Positions 57,763 through 64,000 of a stretch of 64,000 nucleotides of DNA are shown here, in pieces (the first letter of the stretch is position 1; every line of letters starts with the position of its first letter). Source of the DNA: Comamonadaceae bacterium (lineage in GTDB: Bacteria; Pseudomonadota; Gammaproteobacteria; Burkholderiales; Burkholderiaceae_C). The notes under the pieces are model-generated. The model had not been told where the DNA came from. It was given only the letters and a program-made list of their open reading frames with translations, and made no database searches. The translations under genes were made by a program, and so were the position numbers. The stretch spans positions 116,627-180,626 of the forward strand of contig JAAFIW010000002.1 of assembly GCA_013297875.1 (NCBI GenBank). The letters run 5' to 3'.

Positions 57763-58007
57763 GCGGGGGTCTGGGTGGGTGTGGTGCCAGCCGTATCGGG
57801 CAGGCGCTCCAGCAGCGCATCCACCCGGGCGCGCGCGGCCGACAGACGGGATTTGAGCGAATCACGCTCCTGGGTGAGTGAGGCCAATTGTTCGAGCAGC
57901 AGGCTGTTGGTGCGCTGCACCTCGTTGTAACGCAATAGCAGGCGTTCGACCCGCTCGGCCAATTGATCGAGCTGTTGGTCTGGGGTGTTGGGGTTGGCGC
58001 TGGGCAT
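57759..58007 (-). CDS. ZapB-like coiled-coil protein (TIGR02449 type)
   Basis: The product has 82 residues and is nearly all coiled coil: LDQLAERVERLLLRYNEVQR, then SLLLEQLASLTQERDSLKSR, with heptad leucines. Small proteins of this type lie directly before zapA in many beta- and gammaproteobacteria and are thought to act with ZapA at the divisome. The stop overlaps the zapA start by four bases. No other domain is present. Confidence 0.82.
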   Translation of the reverse strand: MPSANPNTPDQQLDQLAERVERLLLRYNEVQRTNSLLLEQLASLTQERDSLKSRLSAARARVDALLERLPDTAGTTPTQTPA

Positions 58008-58083
58008 GTCAACTCAGATTGTAGGGTTGCCGCGGCCACCCGAGCACATGCTGCGTGTGAGGCAACCCGTAGAATGGTCTCGT

Positions 58084-58308
58084 TGGTGCTCGCGGTGTGG
58101 TTCGCATGCCGCAGTTCAACGGGAAGCAGGAGCAAAGTGCGGCCAGCGCCGCCTTCGTAACCTGCGCTGCCCCCGCAACGGTAAGCGGACAGATCGGGTG
58201 AACAGTTCGTTTGCCAGACCTCATTCAAGTCAATCAGCCACTGGGTGTGTTGAACATGCACCTGGGAAGGCGACAAGAGTTGTTTCCGCCAGCCCGGATA
58301 CCGGCCAA
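58084..58308 (+). promoter_or_regulatory. Cobalamin (adenosylcobalamin) riboswitch
   Basis: Conserved elements appear in order: TTCAACGGGAAGCAGGAGC, GCTGCCCCCGCAACGGTAAG, the B12 box AGCCACTGGG with CTGGGAAGGCGACAAGAG, and GCCAGCCCGGATACCGGCC. It covers the leader of btuB. The 95 bp to the ATG at 58405 contain GC-rich, self-complementary sequence (GCCCGCAAAACGGCGCGC and CCAGCGGGGAAGCCGGTGAG) that could hide the ribosome binding site. Cobalamin should lower expression of the operon. Confidence 0.95.
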
Positions 58309-58404
58309 CAAGGTGACTGCACGCCCGCAAAACGGCGCGCAGCCGTGATGCCCATGCACCAGCGGGGAAGCCGGTGAGGGTCTTTTGTCCTGTCTGTTAT
58401 TTCC

Positions 58405-60204
58405 ATGAAAAATCGTGTTTTTTGTTTCGCCCTGGCGGCCATCCCCCTGGCGTGCTCCAGCGCATTTGCGCAAACTTCCCTGAAAGAAACCGTGGTCACT
58501 GCTACCCGAAGCGAGACCCGCACCGACGCTCTGGTTAGCGATGTGGTGGTGATTGACCGTGCGGCCATTGAAGCGGGCAGTGCCCGCACCCTGCCGGAGT
58601 TGCTGGCGCGCCAGGCGGGTTTGCAGTTCAACACCAGCGGTGGTTTGGGCACCTTGTCGGGTGTATCGGTGCGGGGCACGGAAGCACGCCACACCATCTT
58701 GTTGATCGACGGTGTGCGCTATGGCTCGGCCACGGCGGGCACACCCATTTTGGACAACATACCGCTGGAGTTGATTGAGCGCATCGAGGTGCTCAAAGGC
58801 CCGGCGTCGGCGCTGTATGGCAGCGAGGCCGTGGGCGGGGTGGTGCAAATTTTTACGCGCAAGGGTGCGCAGGGCTTCAAGCCGTTTGCTGCTATTTCGC
58901 TGGGCAAGGAAAGTCGCCGCACCGTCAGTGCGGGTGCTGCGGGCGGACAGGGCAATTTCAGTTATGCGCTGGGTGCACAGGTGCTGCGCCAAACCGGCTT
59001 TTCAGCCACCAATTCCAGGGTGCCGTTTGGCAACTTCAATGCTGACCGCGATGGCTTTGAGCAGGACGCTTTCAATGCGTCCATTGGCTGGCAGTTCACG
59101 CCCGACTGGCGGCTGGACGCGGGGGCGCTGTATTCCGATGGCACCGTGCAGGTAGACGACGGCCCTGGCCGCGACGCGCGCACCGCCGTGCGCACGCAAA
59201 CCGGGTTTGTGGGCATCAAGGGCAAGCCGCTGGCGCTCTGGCAGACCGAGCTGCGTCTGTCGCAAAGCGCCGATACGGCCAACGCCATCGTCTCGGCCTT
59301 TTTGCCCAGCGATTTCAAGACCAGTCAGAGCGAAATCGCCTGGACGAATCAAATCGAGACGCCCGCCGGCCTGGCCCTGCTGGGCCTGGAAAACCGCACG
59401 CAAAAAGTCAGCGGCTCCACCAACTACGACGTGAAAGAACGCAGCATCAACGCGGTGTTTGCTGGCATCAACGGCAGCAGCGGCATGCACAGCTGGCAGG
59501 CCAATGTGCGACGCGACCGCAACTCACAGTTTGGCGGGAGTAGCACGGGCTTTGCAGGCTACGGCCTGGCATTTGCGCCGCAGTGGCGCGCCCATGTGTC
59601 GCACGGCACCAGCTTTGTCGCGCCGTCGTTCAACCAGCTGTACTTTCCCAAATTTGGCAACCCCCGGCTGCAACCCGAAAAAGGCCGCAACACCGACCTG
59701 GGTCTGGCCTGGAAAAACCAGACGCATGAAGTCAAGCTGGTGCGCTACGACAACAAGATTCGCAGCTTCATCACCAACACCACAGTGGCCGCCAATATTC
59801 CGCAAAGCCGCATCAAGGGCATCACCCTGGGCTATGCAGGCCAGTTTGACCGCCTGACTGTGAATGCCAGCCTGGATGCGCTGAACCCGCGCAACGAGTT
59901 GACCGGCCGCCAGCTGCCACGCCGCGCCCGCAACCAGACGGCTGTGAACGTGGACTACGACTTTGGCACCTGGACAGGCGGCGCCAGCCTGCTGCAAGTG
60001 GGCCAGCGCTTTGACGATGTGGCCAACACGAAAGCGCTGCCCGGTTACGCCACGCTGGACCTGCATGCCAGCTACCCGCTGGCCGCTGACTGGACGCTGC
60101 AGGCCGCGCTGAACAACATCACCAACAAGCAGTACGAAACCGCGCTGGGCTACAACCAGCCGGGGCGCAGCCTGTTTGTGACCTTGCGCTGGCAGCCCAA
60201 GTAA
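58405..60204 (+). CDS. btuB: TonB-dependent vitamin B12 receptor BtuB
   Basis: The product has 599 residues with a signal peptide ending AFAQT. A TonB box-like ETVVTATRSE opens the plug domain, which contains LPELLARQAGLQF and ERIEVLKGPASALYGSEAVG. The C-terminal barrel ends in SLFVTLRWQPK with the aromatic/basic pattern of TonB receptors. BtuB imports cobalamin across the outer membrane using TonB energy. The cobalamin riboswitch in the leader and the btuFCD genes downstream support the assignment. Length fits BtuB (about 600). Confidence 0.94.
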   Translation: MKNRVFCFALAAIPLACSSAFAQTSLKETVVTATRSETRTDALVSDVVVIDRAAIEAGSARTLPELLARQAGLQFNTSGGLGTLSGVSVRGTEARHTILLIDGVRYGSATAGTPILDNIPLELIERIEVLKGPASALYGSEAVGGVVQIFTRKGAQGFKPFAAISLGKESRRTVSAGAAGGQGNFSYALGAQVLRQTGFSATNSRVPFGNFNADRDGFEQDAFNASIGWQFTPDWRLDAGALYSDGTVQVDDGPGRDARTAVRTQTGFVGIKGKPLALWQTELRLSQSADTANAIVSAFLPSDFKTSQSEIAWTNQIETPAGLALLGLENRTQKVSGSTNYDVKERSINAVFAGINGSSGMHSWQANVRRDRNSQFGGSSTGFAGYGLAFAPQWRAHVSHGTSFVAPSFNQLYFPKFGNPRLQPEKGRNTDLGLAWKNQTHEVKLVRYDNKIRSFITNTTVAANIPQSRIKGITLGYAGQFDRLTVNASLDALNPRNELTGRQLPRRARNQTAVNVDYDFGTWTGGASLLQVGQRFDDVANTKALPGYATLDLHASYPLAADWTLQAALNNITNKQYETALGYNQPGRSLFVTLRWQPK

Positions 60205-60209
60205 TCACC

Positions 60210-61007
60210 ATGCTTGGCCCCCAACGCATTGTCTGTCTCACCGAAGACACCACCGAGTGGCTCTACCTGCTGGGGCAAGAGGCGCGCATTGTGGGCATTT
60301 CGGGCTACACCGTGCGGCCGCGCCGGGCGCGGGAAGAAAAGCCCAAGGTCAGTGCGTTTCTCACCGCCAAGGTCGACAAAATTCTGGCGCTTGAGCCTGA
60401 CTGCGTGCTTGGCTTTTCAGACCTGCAGGCCGACATTGCCAGTGCGTTGATCAAGCACGGCGTGCAGGTCACGGTGTTCAACCAGCGCAGCGTGGACGAG
60501 ATTTTTTCCATGCTGTGGCAGGTGGCAGCGATGGTGGGGCAGGGCGATGCGGGACTGGCGTGGATGGCGCAAACCCGGGCTCAACTCGATGACATCGTGC
60601 TAGCTGCCAAAGCCCTGCCGCGTCGGCCACGTGTGTTTTTTGAGGAATGGGACGAGCCCCACATCAGTGCGATTCGCTGGGTGTCGGAACTGCTGGGCAT
60701 GGCGGGCGGCGACGATTGCTTTGAGGAGCTGTCCCACCAGTCGCTGGGTAAAAACCGCATCATCGCCAGCGGACAAGAGATCGTGGCGCGCCAGCCGGAC
60801 ATCATCATTGGCTCGTGGTGCGGCAAGAAGTTTCGGGCGGAGAAGGTGGCTGCGCGTCCTGGCTGGCAAGACGTGCCCGCTGTCAAAAACGGCCAACTGT
60901 TCGAGATCAAATCCGCCGATATCTTGCAGCCCGGCCCGGCGGCGCTGACGGATGGGGTGGCGCAGATGCACCGCATCGTGATGGATTGGGCGGCGCGGTA
61001 TGCGTGA
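60210..61007 (+). CDS. Cytoplasmic cobalamin-binding protein (BtuF-like, no signal)
   Basis: The product has 265 residues with a helical-backbone periplasmic-binding fold (cluster of PF01497-type proteins) but no signal peptide: it begins MLGPQRIVCLTEDTTEWLYL. Family segments are VDKILALEPDCVLGFSDLQA, RVFFEEWDEPHISAIRWVSE and NRIIASGQEIVARQPDIIIG. It lies 5 bp after btuB and is under the same riboswitch. A soluble cobalamin- or corrinoid-binding role in the cytoplasm is likely. It is separate from the true periplasmic BtuF that follows. Confidence 0.82.
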   Translation: MLGPQRIVCLTEDTTEWLYLLGQEARIVGISGYTVRPRRAREEKPKVSAFLTAKVDKILALEPDCVLGFSDLQADIASALIKHGVQVTVFNQRSVDEIFSMLWQVAAMVGQGDAGLAWMAQTRAQLDDIVLAAKALPRRPRVFFEEWDEPHISAIRWVSELLGMAGGDDCFEELSHQSLGKNRIIASGQEIVARQPDIIIGSWCGKKFRAEKVAARPGWQDVPAVKNGQLFEIKSADILQPGPAALTDGVAQMHRIVMDWAARYA

Positions 61008-61035
61008 GCATTCCTGGGGTTTTCTGTCTTGGCTC

Positions 61036-61173
61036 CTTCCCCCGCTGGGGGAAAGAAATGACTTACTCCTTCCCCCGCTGGGGGAAGGCGGGGATGGGGG
61101 CATGAGCGCAACGACCGTTTGCAAGCGTATGGGCGCTCATGCCCCCATCCCAACCTTCCCCCAGCGGGGGAAG
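61036..61173. repeat. REP-type inverted repeats before btuF
   Basis: The palindrome CTTCCCCCGCTGGGGGAAG occurs at 61036-61054 and 61069-61087, and in opposite orientation at 61155-61173. The second and third units extend to arms of about 41 nt (61069-61109 and 61132-61173) that share GGGATGGGGGCATGAGCGC, making a large hairpin with a loop of about 22 nt. It separates the cobalamin-binding gene from btuF, so it may terminate or attenuate transcription within the operon. Confidence 0.85.
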
Positions 61174-61185
61174 GAGAAAAACAGA

Positions 61186-61241
61186 CCAAATCGCCATCCA
61201 GCCCAGGTAAATACTGCTCAAGAAGCTATTAAGTTGATAGC
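61186..61241 (-). repeat. Dispersed repeat, copy 18, holding the btuF start
   Basis: This reverse copy reads CCAAATCGCCATCCAGCCC, AGGTAAATACTGCTCAAGAA and GCTATTAAGTTGATAGC. The TTG at 61234 that best opens the BtuF signal peptide is in this element. Confidence 0.88.
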
Positions 61242-62103
61242 GTTTGTAAAGCGTGCTCTGGCCGTCTGCGTATTGGGTTTGAATCTGACAACCCAAGCCG
61301 CCACCGTCACCGACGACCGCAACCAAACCGTCAACATCCCCCACCCCCCCCAGCGCATCGTCTCCCTGCTCCCCTCACTGACCGAGACCGTCTGCGCCCT
61401 GGGTGCCTGCGACAGATTGGTCGGCGTAGACCGCTATTCCAACCACCCACCCCAAGTCAAAAAACTCCCGCAAATGGGCGGCGGTATCGACCCGAACATC
61501 GAAGCCATCGTCGCGCAGCGGCCCGACCTGGTGCTGATGGCCTCGTCAGCCCGCGGTGTGGAGCGGCTGGAATCGCTGGGCATTCGCGTGCTGGCGCTGG
61601 AGCCTAAAAACGTGGCCGATGTGCAGCGCACGCTGGGCGTGCTGGGTCAGGCGCTGCAGGTGCCAGACGCGCAGCGCGTGTGGCGCGAGATGGATGCGGG
61701 CGTGCAGGCCGCAGCCCAGTCGCTGCCCGCCGACGCCAAAAACCTGCGTGTGTATTTCGAGGCCAGCAGTGGCCCCTATGCTGCCGCGCCCGAGTCGTTC
61801 ATTGGCCAGGTGCTCAGCCGCCTGGGCGTGCAAAACATCATCGAACCCGGCCAAGGCCCGTTTCCGAAAATCAACCCCGAGTACGTGGTGCGCGCCAAGC
61901 CCGACCTCATTCTCATTAGCCAGGGCAACGCCCAGGGCCTGGCCCAGCGCCCCGGTTGGGCCAGCATGCCCGCCATCGCCCGCCAGCGGGTCTGTGTGTT
62001 CAGCGCCGCGCAAAACGACGTGCTGGTGCGGCCGGGCCCGCGCATGGCCGAGGCGGCGCGACTGATGGCGCAGTGCATTGCCAAACACGGCGTGGCGAAA
62101 TGA
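61234..62103 (+). CDS. btuF: Periplasmic vitamin B12-binding protein BtuF
   Basis: The start is uncertain. A TTG at 61234 gives 289 residues with a good signal peptide (MIAFVKRALAVCVLGLNLTT then QAATV). Upstream in-frame ATGs at 61102 and 61129 would put 30-45 unlikely residues before it. The mature protein has the cobalamin-binding family pattern: RIVSLLPSLTETVCALGACD, GVDRYSNHPPQVKKLPQMGG and PDLVLMASSARGVERLESLG, with the ACD and YSNHP segments usual in BtuF. It delivers cobalamin to BtuCD. The ribosome binding site is weak and lies in a dispersed repeat. The stop overlaps the btuC start. Confidence 0.88.
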   Translation: MIAFVKRALAVCVLGLNLTTQAATVTDDRNQTVNIPHPPQRIVSLLPSLTETVCALGACDRLVGVDRYSNHPPQVKKLPQMGGGIDPNIEAIVAQRPDLVLMASSARGVERLESLGIRVLALEPKNVADVQRTLGVLGQALQVPDAQRVWREMDAGVQAAAQSLPADAKNLRVYFEASSGPYAAAPESFIGQVLSRLGVQNIIEPGQGPFPKINPEYVVRAKPDLILISQGNAQGLAQRPGWASMPAIARQRVCVFSAAQNDVLVRPGPRMAEAARLMAQCIAKHGVAK

Positions 62104-63125
62104 CAGGCAGCCCGCGCTGGCTGGGCCTGGCTGCAGTGCTGGTAGCCGGTGCCGTGGCCGCTTTGCTGCTGGGCAGCAGCATCGGCAGCACCGGTTTTGA
62201 CAGCGTGCTGCGCGCCCCGCACGACCCGCTGGCCGCGCAAATCGTGTGGGACATCCGCCTGCCGCGCACCGTGGGTGCCTGGCTGGCCGGCGCGCTGCTG
62301 GGGCTGGCGGGCGCGGTGTCGCAAGGCCTGTTTCGCAACCCGCTGGCCGACCCGTTTTTGCTGGGCAGCGCCTCGGGCGCGGCACTGGGCGTGGCGCTGG
62401 CCTTGCTGGCCTTCAGTGCTGCGTCCGTGCCTGCTGCGGCCTTGGTGTTGTCTGATGCCTGGGGTGCCCGCCTGGGGCTTACAGGCGCTGCGTTTGTGGG
62501 CGCGGTGGGCGGCGTGTTGCTCACGTTGGCACTGGCGCGCGGCGTGCAGCACACCTTGCGGCTGCTGCTGGCGGGGGTGATTGTGGGCGTGGTGCTCAGC
62601 GCCGCCAAAGACCTGGTGACTTTGGCCGCGCCCGATATTTTGCAAACCATGCAGGCCTTCACCCTAGGCAGCACCGCCTTTGTCGGCTGGCCCGCGTGCG
62701 CCGTGATGGCCGCCGTGCTGCTGCCCACCTTGGCCGTGGCGTGGGCCGCCAGCGCCGTGCTCGATGGTCTGGCCCTGGGCGACGCCACCGCCCGCAGCCT
62801 GGGCCTGCCGCTGGGCCCGCTGCGCGCCGCGCTGGTGGCCGTGCTGGCGCTGGCCACTGGCACGGCGGTGGCGCAGACGGGTTTGATCGCCTTCATCGGC
62901 CTGGCCGCGCCCCACATGGTGCGCTCGCTGGTCAAAACCACGCACGGTGGTCTGCTGGTGCTCAGCGCCTTGATGGGCGGCCTGCTGCTGATGGTGGCCG
63001 ACGTGCTGGCCCGCTGGCTGCTGGCGCCACTTGAGCTACCGGTGGGCGTGCTCACCGCCGCCTTGGGCGGCAGCTACCTGCTGTGGCTGATGCACCGGCG
63101 CGTGGGTGCGGAGCGTGTGCTGTGA
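62100..63125 (+). CDS. btuC: Vitamin B12 ABC transporter permease BtuC
   Basis: The product has 341 residues from the ATG at 62100, overlapping the btuF stop. It has about ten transmembrane helices of the FecCD family: WDIRLPRTVGAWLAGALLGL, GAVSQGLFRNPLADPFLLGS and TGLIAFIGLAAPHMVRSLVK are the standard motifs. It forms the membrane channel with BtuD. Length fits BtuC (about 330). Its stop overlaps the btuD start by two bases (GTGA). Confidence 0.95.
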   Translation: MTGSPRWLGLAAVLVAGAVAALLLGSSIGSTGFDSVLRAPHDPLAAQIVWDIRLPRTVGAWLAGALLGLAGAVSQGLFRNPLADPFLLGSASGAALGVALALLAFSAASVPAAALVLSDAWGARLGLTGAAFVGAVGGVLLTLALARGVQHTLRLLLAGVIVGVVLSAAKDLVTLAAPDILQTMQAFTLGSTAFVGWPACAVMAAVLLPTLAVAWAASAVLDGLALGDATARSLGLPLGPLRAALVAVLALATGTAVAQTGLIAFIGLAAPHMVRSLVKTTHGGLLVLSALMGGLLLMVADVLARWLLAPLELPVGVLTAALGGSYLLWLMHRRVGAERVL

Positions 63126-63898
63126 TTGCTCCTGATTTCATAGCTGTTCGAGCAGATTCTGTATGGGCTAGTCTGGGAAATAGCCCTGTTTTGCACAATA
63201 TCGGCCTGACCATCGCCAAAGGCCGCTGGACCAGCGTGGTCGGCCCCAACGGCGCAGGCAAATCCACCTTGCTGCAGGTGCTGGCAGGCCTGCTGCCGCA
63301 CACGGGCCAGGTGCAGTTGCTGGGGCGACCACTGGACAGCTGGCCCCCGCGTGAGCGCGCCCAGCGCGTGGCCTGGCTGGGCCAAAACCAGACCGGTGGC
63401 GACGACCTGACGGCCTATGACGTGGCCTTGCTGGGCCGCCTGCCGCATCGCCGCTGGCTGGCTCCGCCTTCCGCGGCCGACCATGCTGCGGTGGAGCAAG
63501 CCCTGCGATCCACCCAAGCCTGGGAGTGGCGCGCCCGACCCTTGGGCCAACTCTCCGGCGGCGAGCGCCAGCGCGTGCTGCTGGCCCGCGCGCTGGCGGT
63601 GCAGGCCGATGTGCTGTTGATGGACGAACCGCTTGCGAACCTGGATCCACCCCACCAGGCCGACTGGATGCTGCTGGTGCGGCAGCTGGTGGCTGCTGGC
63701 AAAACGGTGGTGAGTGTGCTGCATGAGATTTCGATTGCGCTGCAGGCTGATGACATGGTGATCATCGATCAAGGCCGCTTGCTGCACCACGGCGCGTGTG
63801 GCGATGTGGCAACCCATCGCGCGCTGCAGGCGGTGTTTGCCCAGCGCGTGAGCGTGCAGCGCGCGGGCGACCAGTGGATGGCCTTGGCGAAACCGTGA
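63122..63898 (+). CDS. btuD: Vitamin B12 ABC transporter ATPase BtuD
   Basis: The product has 258 residues from the GTG at 63122. The ATPase motifs are VVGPNGAGKSTLLQVLAGLL (Walker A), LSGGERQRVLLARALAV (signature) and DVLLMDEPLANLDPPHQADW (Walker B). A switch histidine lies in SVLHEIS. It powers BtuC. The N-terminal 20 residues (APDFIAVRADSVWASLGNS) are encoded by a dispersed repeat copy whose core TGA became CGA. They occupy the place of the first beta strand, and the ABC fold seems to tolerate it. Confidence 0.93.
   Translation: MIAPDFIAVRADSVWASLGNSPVLHNIGLTIAKGRWTSVVGPNGAGKSTLLQVLAGLLPHTGQVQLLGRPLDSWPPRERAQRVAWLGQNQTGGDDLTAYDVALLGRLPHRRWLAPPSAADHAAVEQALRSTQAWEWRARPLGQLSGGERQRVLLARALAVQADVLLMDEPLANLDPPHQADWMLLVRQLVAAGKTVVSVLHEISIALQADDMVIIDQGRLLHHGACGDVATHRALQAVFAQRVSVQRAGDQWMALAKP
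63128..63190 (+). repeat. Dispersed repeat, copy 19, forming the BtuD N-terminus
   Basis: This forward copy reads GCTCCTGATTTCATAGC, TGTTCGAGCAGATTCTGTAT, GGGCTAGTCTGGGAAATAGC and CCTG. The consensus TTGAGCA is TTCGAGCA here, which removes a stop in the BtuD frame. Confidence 0.8.
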
Positions 63899-63923
63899 CT
63901 TGCGGGTTGCTCTCCCCACAGTC

Positions 63924-63947
63924 GCCCTGCATTTGAAGGTGCAGGGC
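63924..63947. terminator. Stem-loop between btuD and the next gene
   Basis: GCCCTGCA (63924-63931) pairs with TGCAGGGC (63940-63947) over 8 bp around an 8-nt loop. No clear T-tract follows in either direction. It sits between convergent genes, where a bidirectional terminator is expected, but it is weak. Confidence 0.4.
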
Positions 63948-63960
63948 AGACAGCTTGGGT

Positions 63961-64000
63961 TTAGGGCGCGGTCAGCACCAGCGTGGCACCCCGCTTGGGG
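63961..64000 (-). CDS. 3' end of an unidentified minus-strand gene
   Basis: The minus-strand frame ending in TAA at 63963-63961 reads KRGATLVLTAP-stop from the window edge. It is GC-rich and codon use is normal, and the position after btuD fits a convergent gene. Only about 12 codons are visible, so it cannot be identified. Confidence 0.4.
   Translation of the reverse strand, partial: PKRGATLVLTAP

Overview
The window looks like a piece of chromosome from a betaproteobacterium of the family Comamonadaceae, with Rhodoferax/Polaromonas-type relatives most likely. The reasons are the high GC content, the zapA/6S RNA-type arrangement, tolB-pal-cpoB, the style of the LPS genes, the beta-oxidation genes and an unusually dense short repeat with a TGCTTGAGCA core. 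The genus is inferred from the character of the sequence, not from a search. There is no rRNA operon, CRISPR array or prophage. One intact IS1595-family insertion sequence (49821-50880) and one MITE-like element (42251-42404) are the mobile DNA.

Layout. 1-4.2 kb: the tail of a Maf-type nucleotide pyrophosphatase, a TetR/DUF418 membrane protein pair, and a MarR/Rieske oxygenase pair. 4.3-13.3 kb: RNase G, then a cell-surface block of polysaccharide deacetylase, GT4, MsbA, O-antigen ligase-like protein, GT25 and two GT2 enzymes. 13.3-16 kb: tolB, pal and cpoB, joined to the last glycosyltransferase by overlapping codons and without tolQRA. 16-19 kb: a YeeE/YedE sulfur transporter, tcdA, tRNA-Lys(UUU) with a terminator, and a hypothetical protein. 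19-29 kb: two acyl-CoA catabolism clusters (Crp/kinase-like/acyl-CoA dehydrogenase, and 3-hydroxyacyl-CoA dehydrogenase/enoyl-CoA hydratase) flank a secreted beta-propeller lipoprotein and a DUF6502/lipoprotein pair. 29-34 kb: a FimV-like protein, an MFS transporter and a 2-hydroxyacid dehydrogenase linked by a chain of mini-ORFs, and a DUF1993 protein. 34-36.7 kb: a cassette of two unrecognised proteins and a divergent ATP-dependent polynucleotide ligase. 36.8-46 kb: UDP-glucose dehydrogenase and a PAP2 phosphatase, DUF4394, two solute receptors, a ceramidase-like membrane protein, DUF3237, a split chromate transporter and a LuxR regulator broken by an amber codon. 46-54.5 kb: a collagen-like/beta-propeller lipoprotein, a GH19-like hydrolase with a DUF4087 partner, the IS element, a MarR-GNAT fusion and an M20 carboxypeptidase. 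54.5-58 kb: a DadA-type oxidoreductase under a tandem glycine riboswitch, a TauE/SafE exporter, a probable 6S RNA, zapA and a zapB-like gene. 58-63.9 kb: a cobalamin riboswitch followed by btuB, a cytoplasmic cobalamin-binding protein, btuF, btuC and btuD.

The most unusual feature runs through the whole window. About nineteen copies of one repeat of about 63 bp occur in both orientations, roughly one every 3.4 kb. Several lie inside genes without breaking the frame, four supply the stop codon of a gene, and two form the N-terminal coding region of cobalamin transport genes. Other leads are the ligase cassette, the GH19/DUF4087 pair and a 26-bp tandem repeat that creates three 8-codon ORFs linked by TGATG overlaps.
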